From positions 1 through 53,072 of the forward strand of contig JAKOTR010000047.1 in the NCBI GenBank assembly GCA_029776225.1: a DNA stretch of 53,072 bases. The letters are read 5' to 3'. The notes below the pieces were generated by a model that ran no database searches, was not told where the DNA came from, and saw nothing but the letters and a program-made list of their open reading frames with translations. Source of the stretch: Acidobacteriota bacterium (GTDB lineage: Bacteria > Acidobacteriota > Terriglobia > Bryobacterales > Bryobacteraceae). The position numbers and the translations under genes were made by a program. Within the stretch, counting starts at the first letter, position 1, and every line of letters begins with the position of its first letter. Shown one piece after another: positions 1 to 10,200 of this stretch.

Positions 1-195
1 GAGCCGCGCCTCGACGCCGCGAGCGCCACGGCCTGGTACCTGTTCGCAGCGCCGGACCAGATCGACACGATCGAGTACGCCTATCTCGAAGGCCAGGACG
101 GCGTCTACATCGAAACGCGCCAGGGCTTTGACGTGGACGGCGTTGAGATCAAGGCCCGCCTCGACTTTGGGGCCAAGGCCATCGACTGGCGCGGC
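1..195 (+). pseudogene. phage major capsid protein, C-terminal end (partial, fused to next gene)
   Basis: Frame 1 is open from the left edge and reads like the C-terminus of Mu-like or ClpP-fused phage major capsid proteins: AWYLFAAP, then IETRQGFDVDGVEIKARLDF, then AIDWRG. In related capsids I know, a few residues and a stop follow the DWRG element. Here the frame has no stop and runs directly into the secreted-protein gene that starts at 196/208, so the last residues and the natural stop are gone. Family assignment is by motif recognition. The junction could also arise from an assembly join. The N-terminal part lies outside the window. Confidence 0.62.
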
Positions 196-207
196 ATGCA
201 ACTCACG

Positions 208-966
208 ATGAACAGAACGGGAGTCTTGGTTGTCAATTTAATGCTCGCATCGTTTCTGTCTTCGACTGAGGCACCAGCGCAAGTTTGCCGCGTTTCAGTT
301 GCGGGACTGAACAATTGGCGGAGAGTGATGGGCCCGGTCGATGCTGAGTGTGGCTGGTTTCACAGCGCACCGTTCGGGAACTGGGGCGTCACATCGAACT
401 ACGGCCAGAAGGAAGACGGTCGTCAGTTCGAAGGCTGGTACTGGACCGACAGCAAGTATCAATGGAACAGTTGCACATTCCACGAATGGGCACCACCCAA
501 CTGCTCCTACTACAACTGGAACAACTGCACGGAACAGGTACAGCATCTATACGGATCGTCCGCCATGTCGATCGACGTGCACGGAACCATCGGAGCGGAT
601 GTGTACGCCAACTGCCCCGAGGACACCGACGACGACGGAATCTGCGATAGCGGTGGATGCAAAGACTTGTATGCCTGGTCAAGCGGTACAAACTGGATGT
701 CGCTGTATGAACTTGACCGCCCGGACCCGGACGATCTGGTCCAGACTCTGTATTTTCCGAACACCACGGCCTATCTGAACTGCGAAGTCGGTTGGTGTGA
801 TGCTGCGGCGAGCCCCTGGGTCGGCGTGAGCTGGTATCAGGACCCGAGCAACGAACAGCGGGTTGAGGCGCAGTTGCAAATGCTCGTAAACTACGCGTAC
901 TATGTAGACGGACCCAATTGCGAGTATCTGCGGTTCTCCTATCCTCGATACAACTGCTTGTGGTGA
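208..966 (+). CDS. secreted Trp/Cys/Tyr-rich protein of unknown function
   Basis: 252 aa from the ATG at 208; an alternative ATG lies at 196, and the frame is open upstream into the capsid remnant. Residues 1-25 form a signal peptide: a hydrophobic core VVNLMLASFL and an Ala-x-Ala type site before QVC. The mature part is rich in Trp, Tyr, Asn and Cys, and carries DTDDDGICDSGGC around residues 137-149, a thrombospondin-3/EF-hand-like calcium-binding loop. I do not recognise the family. It is first of three rightward genes (with 997 and 1927) that occupy the place where phage head-tail connector genes would be expected. Likely exported; function unknown. Confidence 0.7.
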   Translation: MNRTGVLVVNLMLASFLSSTEAPAQVCRVSVAGLNNWRRVMGPVDAECGWFHSAPFGNWGVTSNYGQKEDGRQFEGWYWTDSKYQWNSCTFHEWAPPNCSYYNWNNCTEQVQHLYGSSAMSIDVHGTIGADVYANCPEDTDDDGICDSGGCKDLYAWSSGTNWMSLYELDRPDPDDLVQTLYFPNTTAYLNCEVGWCDAAASPWVGVSWYQDPSNEQRVEAQLQMLVNYAYYVDGPNCEYLRFSYPRYNCLW

Positions 967-996
967 AGCGACTGGGTTAACAAAGGAGGAATGGCA

Positions 997-1914
997 ATGT
1001 TGGGGAAAAGAACACAGTTGCCTATGGTGGCGGCTTTGGTTCTCACGGCGAGCCAAATCCTTTCCGCGCAGAGTGGAACTGTCGGTCTCGTGGCCCGTAT
1101 TCTTGACGCCAGTAGGCAGCCGGTGTCGGGCGACGTGACGGTCCTACAAGGTACGACGCATGTCAAATCGACGAATTACCAAACGGGCGGCGATGGAGTG
1201 GCGCTGCTAAACATCGATCCGACTAGCAGAGCGACCATCGTGGCCAAGGCCGACGGATACGTGTCGCAAGAGATTTCGGTTATGGTGTCGGGCGCGAGCC
1301 CTTCACCCACGCTTGAGTTCGTGCTCCCCCGTTCGAGTGTGGTCACGGGACGGGTGGTTGATCGGGCGGGCAACACCGTCCCTGGCGCCGCCGTGCGGAT
1401 AGGATACCCTGGCGAGTTGCGGACTTTTGTATTCGAGCAGGAAGTGGGCCCGTTTCGCTCGGACGAGTTCGGGTATTTTGTGTTGCCGTTTGTCGCCCAG
1501 GGGAAGCCCTTTGTCATCGAGGCAACTGCCGACGACTGGCTGCCGGCGTTCTCCGGCCGGCTGCTCGCCTCGGGAGAACAGCTCCAGGGCGTCACCGTCG
1601 TTTTGGACAGACTTGGCGTGACAGTCCGCGGGAAGGTGGTGGATGCTACAGGAGCCCCCGTGACCGGCGCCTATGTGCGCCTGCACGCGTCGGCGAAGGA
1701 CGAAGGCTATCCTGCCGAGGCTATGCAGTCGAGGAGCCTGCACGCAGCCGCGAACCGCCGCGCCCGGACCGGTGTGGATGGATCGTCCGAGTTCAGAGGA
1801 GTGCCGTCTGGAAAGGCTGTTCTGATAGCGGGTCGGACCGGGTCTCGGCTGACCAAAACTGAGCTGATAATCCAGAGGGGCCCCACTTCACCAATTGTTG
1901 TAAGCGTACCTTGA
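997..1914 (+). CDS. secreted carboxypeptidase-regulatory-like repeat protein
   Basis: 305 aa. An AAAGGAGGA Shine-Dalgarno ends right before an ATG at 991, so the ATG at 997 has the better spacing. A signal peptide ends near ILSAQS (residues 20-26). At least three beta-sandwich repeats of the CarboxypepD_reg/CNA-B type follow, seen as 'G.V.D..G.PV.GA.V' cores near residues 30-50 (ARILDASRQPVSGDVTV), 118-140 (GRVVDRAGNTVPGAAVRI) and 208-230 (GKVVDATGAPVTGAYVRL). Such domains are common in exported Acidobacteriota proteins and act as adhesive or spacer modules; no catalytic region is visible. Second gene of the 208-2439 module. Confidence 0.75.
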   Translation: MLGKRTQLPMVAALVLTASQILSAQSGTVGLVARILDASRQPVSGDVTVLQGTTHVKSTNYQTGGDGVALLNIDPTSRATIVAKADGYVSQEISVMVSGASPSPTLEFVLPRSSVVTGRVVDRAGNTVPGAAVRIGYPGELRTFVFEQEVGPFRSDEFGYFVLPFVAQGKPFVIEATADDWLPAFSGRLLASGEQLQGVTVVLDRLGVTVRGKVVDATGAPVTGAYVRLHASAKDEGYPAEAMQSRSLHAAANRRARTGVDGSSEFRGVPSGKAVLIAGRTGSRLTKTELIIQRGPTSPIVVSVP

Positions 1915-1926
1915 GAGGTGAATGGG

Positions 1927-2439
1927 ATGAGCGAGCCGAAAGGTATAGCGCGGGCCGAACACCGAGTTTCTGCAAAGGAGCTGCTACGCGGGTTCGTGTG
2001 CCGGTTCCTTGTCATACAGGTCCTTGCGCTTCAGGCGCTTGCAAGCCAGCCGCAGCGGGACTGGAATAGCATATCCCGCTTGCGTCCGGGACGAAAGGTC
2101 ACGGTCCAGCTTGATCGGCCGAAGGTTACAGTGAAGGGCGCATTCGTGTCTGCAGATAACGCCACTATTACAGTGCTTCAGGCACGCGGAGGTACTCGCC
2201 TCATCGCCAGGGATACGATTCGCCGGGTGACGGCCAGCCGTGGCGCGGCCAAGTCCGCGCCGCTCATCGGTGCCGCTGCCGGTGCGGGTACATTTGCTGC
2301 CATCGGTCAGGGGTGGGATCTCTCAGGCGCCGGAACAGCCGTGGTAGTCGCAGGTGGTGCGGCGATCGGAGCATTGATCGGATTGTTGATTCGCGGCATC
2401 CGGGGGGACGAGCTGATTTACGAGGTGCCGGGGAGTTAA
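1927..2439 (+). CDS. small exported protein with beta-barrel-like region and glycine-zipper membrane segment
   Basis: 170 aa from the ATG at 1927, which sits 9 nt after an AGAGG; a GTG at 1918 is in frame but too close to the SD. Residues about 24-42 form a hydrophobic export or anchor segment. Residues 55-105 read as a small beta domain (GRKVTVQLDRPKVTVKGAFV ... TITVLQARGG ... RDTIRRV), and residues 108-160 are a Gly/Ala-rich glycine-zipper hairpin (LIGAAAGAGTFAAIG, GGAAIGALIGLLIRGI). The gene at 12662 has the same order: signal, 'V(K)G' beta region, 'I..V/A' element, membrane segment. The two look like cognate small membrane proteins of two cargo modules. Function unknown. Confidence 0.68.
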   Translation: MSEPKGIARAEHRVSAKELLRGFVCRFLVIQVLALQALASQPQRDWNSISRLRPGRKVTVQLDRPKVTVKGAFVSADNATITVLQARGGTRLIARDTIRRVTASRGAAKSAPLIGAAAGAGTFAAIGQGWDLSGAGTAVVVAGGAAIGALIGLLIRGIRGDELIYEVPGS

Positions 2440-2456
2440 CATCCTCCATACTCCAA

Positions 2457-2487
2457 CTGAACTGGCATGCCAGCATCTGCAGTTCAG
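2457..2487. repeat. inverted repeat downstream of cargo module 1
   Basis: CTGAACTG (2457-2464) pairs perfectly with CAGTTCAG (2480-2487). The interval also holds the perfect 12-bp palindrome CTGGCATGCCAG (2462-2473). There is no T-run, so it is not a canonical intrinsic terminator. It lies in the 204-bp gap between the last cargo gene and the tape-measure gene, whose start at 2644 has no visible Shine-Dalgarno. Confidence 0.5.
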
Positions 2488-2494
2488 AGATGAA

Positions 2495-2510
2495 AACGTT
2501 AATTAACGTT
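2495..2510. repeat. 16-bp perfect palindrome
   Basis: AACGTTAATTAACGTT is a perfect 16-bp palindrome, AT-rich in a GC-rich setting, just upstream of the tape-measure gene. Tandem TTCGACCG copies (about 2521-2536) and tandem CAGTCGTT copies (about 2568-2583) follow. It could be an operator or a junction scar; no test is possible from sequence alone. Confidence 0.4.
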
Positions 2511-2643
2511 GTGAAAGGCAGTTCGACCGTTCGACCGATCAGCTCCCGTACCACGATCTAAAATCTCAGTCGTTCAGTCGTTCATTAGAAACGTCTCTCG
2601 CTTAGTCTTAGTTCCTGCACTGTAGCGTTCCGACTTCGCTCTC

Positions 2644-5600
2644 ATGGCCGATAACAAGCTCGAGCTGGTCGTCACCATCGACGTCGATAAGGGGAACCAG
2701 TCCATCAAGAGCGTCAACACCAACCTGTCGAATATCGAAGCGACCGCCACGAAAGCCGCGCGCGGCGCCTCGCAGGGCATCGACGGGATGACCGCCTCGA
2801 TGGTGAAGGGCGCCACGGCCGGCAACCTGCTCGCGGACGCGATCAAGAAGGTTATCGACTTTGGGAAGGAGTGGACCATTGGGGCTGCGCGGCAGGCGGC
2901 CCAGGAAGATCGGCTTGTCTCCATCACCCGCACTCTCGCCAGAGTGCACGGCGACGGCGCGGCCGCCGCGACGAAGGCCATCGAGGCCATTCGCCAGGTC
3001 GGCTACACCTCGGAGGACGCCACCACCAGCATCCAGAAGCTCATCATCGCCGACATCGGCCTGGAGAAGGCGCAGGGTCTCGCGCGCATCGCCAAGGACG
3101 CCGCCGCCGTCAGCACCGAAGGCATCAGAGCCGCCGAGGCCTTCGAGAAGATCATGCTGGCGATCGAGACCGGCCAGAGCCGCGGCCTGCGACGATGAGC
3201 CTGTTTGTCGATCTGAACAAGGCGGTTCAAGTTGAGGAGATGAAGCGCGGCCGAACGCTCACCGACCTCGAAGCCAAGCAGGTCCGCTACAACGCCGTGA
3301 TGCGCGCGGCGACGGAGACTCAGGGTGCGGCCGCGGCCAAAGCCGAGAGCGTCGACGGCCAGATGGAGAAGCTCTCCCGCGAGCTGAAGGACCTTAAGGA
3401 CGATGTCGGCCGCGCTTTCCAGAACGAGTTGAAGGCCGTCGTCGGCCACTTGAAGGACCTGGTCGGCTGGCTCAAAGACAACGTGACCTGGATCGAGAAG
3501 TTCGGCACGATGGCTGTTTGGCTCGCGGGCATTCTCGCCACCTACACCATCGCGAGCAAGATCCTGGGGATCGCCAAGGCCGTCGATGCGCTCACACTCG
3601 CGCTCACGCGGAATCCCTGGGCGCTGCTCATCACGGGCGTGGTTACCGCGGGCGCGGTCGTCTACAAGTCGTATAGGGACATGCAGGAGGGCCTGGAGGC
3701 GCGCGGCCGCGAGATGGAGAACGCGGCGCTCCGGCAGCAACTCCTGTCCGGCAAGACGTCCCTCGCCGACCTCCGAAAACGCGGGATGACGGACGACCAG
3801 ATCCGCGAACTCGTCACCGGCTGCAGACTGCTGCCCGGCGAAGAGGAGCCGTGGGGCGAGTTCGGGGCCGGTCTGCCCAAGATCAAGATCGCGGGCGAGC
3901 CGGATGTGGACGCGCTGAAGCTCGCGCAGGAGATCCGGAAACGCCAGGCCGAAAACGAGAAGTTCTTCCGGGAACGGGCCATCGCTGCCGCGGGCGCCGG
4001 CAAGACCGGCTTCGCCAAGGACATCGCCGAGATCAACGCCGAGATCGCCAAGCGCACCACGTTCGTCGATGAGCGCGGCGTCTCGCACTACGTCGCCCTT
4101 ACCAAAGCGGCCTGGAACGCGATCATTGACGAGGCGCGACAGAAGCTCGAAGCCTTCAAGCAGCACTTCGCGATCGAAAACAAGAAGGCGCTGGCCGATT
4201 ACCTCAAGGACGAAGAAGATGCGCACCAGCGCGCGATGGAATTCGAGGCGCGCCGCTTTCAGCAGCGCATCCAGAACGACGCGGAAATCGCCGAGCGCAA
4301 CCTCGATCACCTACGCCAGGTTTATGCCTTCGAGGAGCAGCGGGCCGGCTTCGAGCGCGACGCCCGCCTCCGTGAGATTGAGGGCGCTGACGCGCAAACG
4401 CTCGAGCAGAAGATCGCCGTCGAGCAGCGCAAGGCAGAGATTGAGGTCGACTACCTGGAGAAGGTCCACGGGGTGCGGCAGCGCCTCTACGACATGGACA
4501 CCTCGCGGATGCTGCTCGAAGAGGAGTTGACCCTGAAGCGGCTCGGCTACCAGGCCGACGAGATCAAAGCGCGAATCGCCGAGCTGAGCCAGCAGCGCGA
4601 GGATATCCGGCGGCAGAACCAGGAAGCCACGGACGCGGCGATCCAGGCCGCGCGCGAGAACGCCGCCAACCGGGCGGCTCAACTGGTGCGCGAGCACAAC
4701 CGCACGATCTTCGAATCGCTGAAGCAGCAGGCCGGCGGCGTTTTCGATGCGCTGCTTCAGAAGTCGCAGTCCGTGTGGTCGGCGATCGCGAACTCGTTCA
4801 AGACCGCGTTGCTGACGGCGATCAGGGAAGTCGTTACTTCGCGCGTGGCTGCGATGCTGATGTACCTGTTTACAGGCCAGAAGGTGACGTTCGCGGGCGG
4901 CGGCGCCGGTTCCCGCGGAAGCGGCGGCATCCTGGGCGGACTGGGCGGACTGCTGGGCATCGGCGCGATGCCGGTGTTCGGCGGTAAGGGCGGCCCGATT
5001 CCAGGCGGTGCGGTGGGCGGCTGGGGCACGCCGCCGTTCATCCCGAGCGGCGGCGGCGCCGGTGGCGGCGGCCTCACCTCGAAGGCAGGCGTTAGCATCA
5101 GGGGCGGCTTCAAAGGATGGAAAGATCTCCTGGGCAGCCTGGGCGACATCGGCTACCGGCCGGAGCGTTGGCGCCTGGACGAGATGGGCAACCTGACCAA
5201 AATCGCCGATGTGCGCGGGATCGGCGGCTGGCAGGGTGGCGCGTTGCTGGCCGGCGGGAGCATTCTTGCGCTCGAAGGACTGCGACGCGGCGGCTGGTCT
5301 GGCGTGGCCATGACCACGTCGGGCGGCGCGATGATCGGCGCGAAATTCGGCGGGCCGTTGGGCGCGGCCATCGGGGCCGGCGTGGGGTTCGTCGCCGGCC
5401 TGGCACGGTTGTTCGTCAAGAGCGCGGAAGAGAAGGCGCGCGAGAAGATCAAGGCCCTGTACGGCGTCGACATCTCGGACAAAGGACTGCTCAAGCAGAT
5501 CGTGGACACCGCGAAGCAGGCCTTCGGCGGCAACCTCGACATGGCGATCCGCAGCCAGCAGATCCGGGACCTGATCCAGTTGTACGCAATGAGCACGGGG

Positions 5601-5933
5601 CAGCCGACTCGAGGCATGCCCGCCACGGTTCACCCGCTCGACATCGTTCAGATGGGCGGGTCATTGTACCAGTCGCCGGGGTACTCGAACGGCACAGCGC
5701 TCCCCGGCCTGGGCGGGCTGCCCACGCTCGATACCATCGGTGGCGGTGTGGCATCCGGAGCCGGACTCGGCACTACGGTGGTCAACCTTCAGATCGACTC
5801 GAAGATGGTCGGGAACGTGATCATCCAGAACGGGCGCGTGGTTGCCCAGGGCGCGATCAACGCGATGAAGGCGAATGCCGGGCGGCGGGAATTGACGGCG
5901 CTTCAGGTCAGCCCTGGTCTGGTGACCGCGTGA
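2644..5933 (+). CDS. phage tail tape-measure protein (frameshifted)
   Basis: About 1,096 aa if one frameshift is bridged. The N-terminus MADNKLELVVTIDVDKGNQS and the following helical region (residues 1-184) are in frame 1 and stop at 3198. The protein continues in frame 3 from about 3192 (TMSLFVDLNKAVQVEEMKRG) to 5933. Bridging at 'IETGQSRGLR / TMSLF' gives a smooth protein, so about one base is missing near 3190, or a -1 slip occurs. Later regions are two hydrophobic segments (about 285-345), a long coiled-coil (about 420-670), a Gly-rich stretch (4890-5070) and a glycine-zipper segment near 5320-5410. The role is tail-length ruler and genome-delivery channel. No classical slippery heptamer is seen, so mutation or sequencing error is likelier than programmed recoding. 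Confidence 0.85.
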
Positions 5934-5945
5934 GACCCGACAGTC

Positions 5946-6488
5946 CTACTCCGGTGGCGCAAGATCTACCGATACGACCTTACCGATCCATGCCTGCGAC
6001 AGCCGTGCAGACTGGGCGGCTTTGGCGTCGCCTTCCAGACTGACGCGGAGCGAATAGCCCCGTTTCAGCAAGCGATCGAACGTGATGTCGCTGCGGTTCT
6101 CGACGCATACGATCTTGTTCAACGGGAATCGGCGTTCGTGGATAGCTCCGGGTTCAAGCCGCGCCGCAACGGGGAGGACGAGGCCTGCCATCGACGTAAG
6201 GTTGTCTACGTGAAAACACTCCCGCTCCTTTCCGTCCGGAGCTACTGCGATGAACTTGAAGTTCGTGGTGGTCCCTTTTCCGGCCTCTGCGCCGGTCAGT
6301 ATTTCTAGCATGCGGGAGCCTGTGTTTTTGAGCAAAACTCGAACTTCTGGTTCAGGCGAAGAACGGCCAAAGCTGATTCCCAAACGCACGTCGTTCACGG
6401 CGGGACCCCAGGCAATTTGGTCGGCGCCGAAGGCGGCGATACTCATTCCCAGCGCTGCTGCGATCAACGAAATGTCACGGCGTCTCAT
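5946..6488 (-). CDS. secreted protein of unknown function, inserted antisense in the tail operon
   Basis: 180 aa on the minus strand. The ATG at 6488 is preceded by AAAGG; an upstream in-frame start at 6566 lacks a clear SD. The N-terminus MRRRDISLIAAALGMSIAAF is a signal peptide, possibly Tat-like given RRRD. The rest reads as a beta-sandwich (VRLGISF ... EVRVLLKNTGSRMLEI ... YSLRVSLEG), typical of small exported proteins. It lies between the tape measure and the gpM-like gene, where phages keep same-strand tail genes, so it is foreign to the operon. Its stop is only 12 nt from the tape-measure stop. Family not recognised. Confidence 0.65.
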   Translation of the reverse strand: MRRRDISLIAAALGMSIAAFGADQIAWGPAVNDVRLGISFGRSSPEPEVRVLLKNTGSRMLEILTGAEAGKGTTTNFKFIAVAPDGKERECFHVDNLTSMAGLVLPVAARLEPGAIHERRFPLNKIVCVENRSDITFDRLLKRGYSLRVSLEGDAKAAQSARLSQAWIGKVVSVDLAPPE

Positions 6489-6538
6489 GGGCGGCCTTTC
6501 GTCCACCGAGTATATCGCCTCATAGGTGGAAGAGGTAG

Positions 6539-6940
6539 ATGCCTGGCGCCGTTCAAAACGCCGCACCCGCTGCGGTGCTGCCGCAAAGCCTTAGCCGCGC
6601 ATTCGTTCACACGCGCGAGTACCCGGTCATCGACAACGAGTACCGGAATGGCGAATCGCAGCGGTCGGTCGAGGCCTCGACCAGCCGCAAGAAGTGGCGC
6701 CTGGCAAAGCGGCTGACACCGGCGCAACTCCAGGCGCTTCGTGCTTTCTATGAGGCCCGGAACGGTCCCGCCGAGCCGTTCTACTTCTACGACCCCTACG
6801 AGACGAACCCGAAGTTCTCTTACGACCCGACCGGCCAGGCGACACAAGGCCGGCACACCGTGCGGTTCAACTGCGAGTGGAGCCAGTCCGTGTCGCTTGG
6901 GCGAGCCGTGGTCGAAATCGAACTGGTGGAGGTAGCCTGA
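6539..6940 (+). CDS. phage minor tail protein, gpM/DUF2460-like
   Basis: 133 aa. The order 'EYRNGESQRSV ... RLTPAQLQALRAFYEARNG ... FYFYDPYE ... GRHTVRFN' is the pattern of lambda gpM-like and DUF2460-like tail-tip proteins, which trim the end of the tape-measure bundle and start the tip complex. It follows the tape measure as in lambda (H-M-L) and in gene transfer agents. Its stop overlaps the next start by one base (TGATG, 6938-6942), indicating translational coupling. The start at 6539 lies just outside the inserted antisense gene and the upstream spacer is short. Confidence 0.72.
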   Translation: MPGAVQNAAPAAVLPQSLSRAFVHTREYPVIDNEYRNGESQRSVEASTSRKKWRLAKRLTPAQLQALRAFYEARNGPAEPFYFYDPYETNPKFSYDPTGQATQGRHTVRFNCEWSQSVSLGRAVVEIELVEVA

Positions 6941-7260
6941 TGCTGTTGCTCAAACCGGGAGTCCGCATTGCAGGCCTGCGGCCGGAAATCCTGCTCGCGG
7001 TGGTGGCCGCAGAGCGCGTCTGCGCCGAGATGGGCGTGGATTGTGTTGTGACAGCGTGCGTGGACGGCGTCCACAAGGCCGGCTCTCTCCACTACTGCGG
7101 CCTTGCGGTCGATCTCCGCAGCCGCGATTTCCGCCCGGGAGACGCGGATAAGGCCATTGCGCGCCTCAAGCAGTGCCTCGGCACGGACTACGACGTGGTT
7201 CTTGAAAAGGACCACCTCCATCTGGAGTATCAGCCAAAGCAGCCGTTGACCCATGCCTGA
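6940..7260 (+). CDS. M15-type D,D-peptidase-like protein (tail or lysis enzyme)
   Basis: 106 aa from the ATG at 6940, overlapping the previous stop. It carries the zinc peptidase signature of the M15/VanY/endolysin group: H51 in SLHYCGLAVDLRS with D58, and E89-x-x-H92-x-H94 in LEKDHLHLEY. These residues normally bind zinc and activate water for cleavage of peptidoglycan cross-links. The domain is short and has no signal peptide. In lambda-like tails and GTAs a cell-wall hydrolase (gpK/NlpC-P60) occupies this slot, so a tail-tip muralytic role during entry is inferred; a lysis role is the alternative. Its stop overlaps the next start by 8 nt. Confidence 0.75.
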   Translation: MLLLKPGVRIAGLRPEILLAVVAAERVCAEMGVDCVVTACVDGVHKAGSLHYCGLAVDLRSRDFRPGDADKAIARLKQCLGTDYDVVLEKDHLHLEYQPKQPLTHA

Positions 7261-10200
7261 CTACATCGGCAACATCGCCGTCCCGGAGATCGTGCCGAGC
7301 GGCACCTTCCCCATTCTGCCCGACTACCCGCACGGCCGCGCGCAGCTGCCCGAGGTGGTAATCCACCAGTTCGGCTCCGGCAACGCGAAGATCGAGCAAC
7401 GGTTCCTCCTTGGCACCGGCGCTGTGCGCTTTACCGTGCGGCGTGCCTGGCTCCGCGAGTCCGAACGCATTGCCCTGCGCAACTTCTGGGAGTCGAAGTA
7501 CGGTCCCTACGGCGCGTTCACCTACAACGCGCCCAACGACGACGGCATCGGGACCACGCCCTGCATCTGCCGCTTCGCCAACGAGCCGCTGTCCTGGGAA
7601 ATGGTCGCCGACTGGGCCTGCTCCGTCGGCGTCACGCTGGTCGAGATCCCGTCGAGCACGCCCGCATACGCGCTGAACTCCACCGTGACCCGCTTCCCCT
7701 CCCAAGCGCTCAAGGACGCGCTGCTCTCGCAGGTGCAGCAGGTGATCCCGCTCGTCAGGATCCAGCCGCTTCAGCCCGGCTACCCGGCAATCTATCTCTC
7801 CGACCGCCGCTGCACCGTCGGCGGCCAACTCTACCAGGCGCGCCTGATCGACTTCGATGGGATCTCGCAGGGAATGGGCAGCGAGGCCGACGACGCCTCC
7901 TTCACCCTCGGCAACGCCGACCGCGTCATGCGCGACCTCGCCAACGACGTCGACCTTTACCGCGCCTCGATCGAGTTCTCGCTGTTTCACGTGGGCACCG
8001 GCATCAAGCTCGATCTCTGGAAGGGCGACATCGTCAACTGGTCGCTCGATGCCGGCCCCGAGTTCAAAGTCACCGCGTCGGACGGCCTCTATGAACTGAA
8101 CCTGCCTTACCCGACCCGCAAGATCTCGCGCACCTGCTGGAAGGCATTCAACTCGCAGGCCTGCCCGTTCGCCGGCCACGGCGCGCTTGACCTGGTCCAC
8201 TTTCCCGAAGCCGATCCCACTCGCTGCGACAAGAACTACGAGACGCCGAACGGGTGTCTCGCGCACGGAATGAAGCGCTACTACGGCGGCATCGTAGCCG
8301 AACCGCAGGGCGTCCGCATCAAGGACAACTCGACGGGCGTGTGGGGCTTCGGCCGGTCCACGATCACCAGCGTGTCGCTGGTTGCCGAGTCGATCTACGA
8401 CCAGGTGCTGCCCGAGATCTACACGGACACCGACATGCCGGTGAACTGCAAGATTGCGGCGGGCCGCGACGAGAGCGATTTCTACGAGGCGCTGGGCATC
8501 GAGGGCGAAGGGCCGCTCGTGGCGTTCACCACGCCGCGCATGGAAGACAAGGACGGCGACCGCAAGGCGGAAACCTTCGTCGGCCACACGCTCGACGGCC
8601 AGGCCCACCACGGCTTTCCGAACAACGACTACGGTCTGCGCACCTGCCTGGGCAGTGATCCCGCAAGCACCACCGATTTCTTTTCGCTCGACCAGTCCGG
8701 CGATGTGACCGGTGGCGACTGGCGCAAGGTCTACTCAGGCAACTCGACCTACAAGGACAACTTCGCGGCCGGAACGTCGTTCATCGTGATCCGCAGGTCG
8801 GACGCGAAGGGCCTGCAACTATCGAGGCCCGGCGACCACGCCATGATCGCGACGGTCCAGCAAGGCCTGCGCGGCTGGGTGTGGACCAGCCCCGGCGTGC
8901 GCGTCTACGGGCCGGCGCTGACCAACCCCGTCTGGATCGCCGTCAACATGCTGCTCCGGGCGCGCGGGCTGCGCCTCGGCGCGGATGCTACAACCCAGCA
9001 GCTCGATTTTGCCGAGACGTTCTTCGACGTCGAGGCCGCGATCAACGCCGCCGCGATCTGCGACCAGCAGGTGACGAAGCTCGTCGGTGCTGGCACCGAG
9101 GCGCAGTTTAAGTTCCGCGGCGTGATCCAGGAGGAGAAGCCCCTGCGCGACTGGCTCCAGGAAGTGCTCATGAACTGCCTGGGCTATTACACGTTCGCCT
9201 TCGGCAAGCTCAAGATCGGCATCCGCAACAACTCCTCCGTGGTTGAGGCCTTCACCGAAGGCAATATCCTGTTCCGCAGCCTGGAAATGGCGCCGCTCAA
9301 ACCCTCCTTCAACCACCTCACGGCCAACTTCGCCGACCAGGATTTCGGCTTCGTCAACAACAGCGTGGCGGTTTACGACATCGACCACGCTGCGCTCATT
9401 GGCGGCGGCGCCGGGCCACTGTTCCTGAAGTCCAACGTCAACCTGTGCGGGGCCTCGACCAAGTCGCAGGCGGCGCGCATCGTGAGTGTGCGGCTGCGCG
9501 AGGAGTTGGGCGGAACGAGCGCGGCGGAATGGAAGAAGGCGCGCCAGGTCTCCTTCAACACCACCGTGCTCGCGCTCAACACCGAGCCCGGCATGGTCTG
9601 TTCGATGACGCACCCCGACATGCCCGGCGGCAGCGGCGAGTTCCGCGTCACCTCCTGGCGCCTGAACAAGGACTTCTCGATCGACATTCAGGGCCGCACG
9701 ACCACCGACAGCATGTACGACCTGGTCGCCGGCCCCAAGCCCGCCGACGTGGAACCGTCACCCGTGCCGGAGGAGATCCTGCACGACACCGGGGTGCCGG
9801 GCATCGTCTTGGGCACGCCGAAGCTGGGCGATTACGGAACCATCGCGCTCGATGACATCGAGGTCCAGCCGGACGCCTCCGGCAACATGAACATCGCCGG
9901 CGCGCACCAGGTCGCGATGGCCCTGTATTACGTGGATGAACTGGCGACCGACCTTTGGGCCCGCCTCGAAGCTCCCATCGACAAGTACACCGACCCAGTG
10001 ACCGTCTCCTGCACGGTGAACCCGGATACCGCGCGCGGTTTCCGCGTCGGCGACTTCGTAGTCTTCAACGATGAGGCGGCCGATCCAGACCATCCTGGCC
10101 GCCGCTCCTATGAATGCGCCCAGATCGTCGGGCCCGGCAACGAGGGCGATGTAGTGCCTTCGGGCAACTTTGTGATTCAGCGCGCCTGGCCCGGCGTCGA

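Noticed and set aside
3186-3200. Programmed ribosomal frameshift in the tape-measure gene
   Set aside because: No X XXY YYZ slippery site or strong downstream structure was seen, and known programmed sites lie in the upstream chaperone gene.
3003-4310. 435-aa minus-strand ORF across the tape-measure gene
   Set aside because: Antisense shadow created by high-GC third positions; no RBS, no recognisable domain, fully covered by a confident coding frame.
4311-5633. 440-aa minus-strand ORF
   Set aside because: Antisense shadow of the tape-measure gene; composition is Arg/Ala/Leu-biased and gives no motif.
7166-8611. 481-aa minus-strand ORF
   Set aside because: Antisense shadow of the tail-tip gene; no motif and no start signals.
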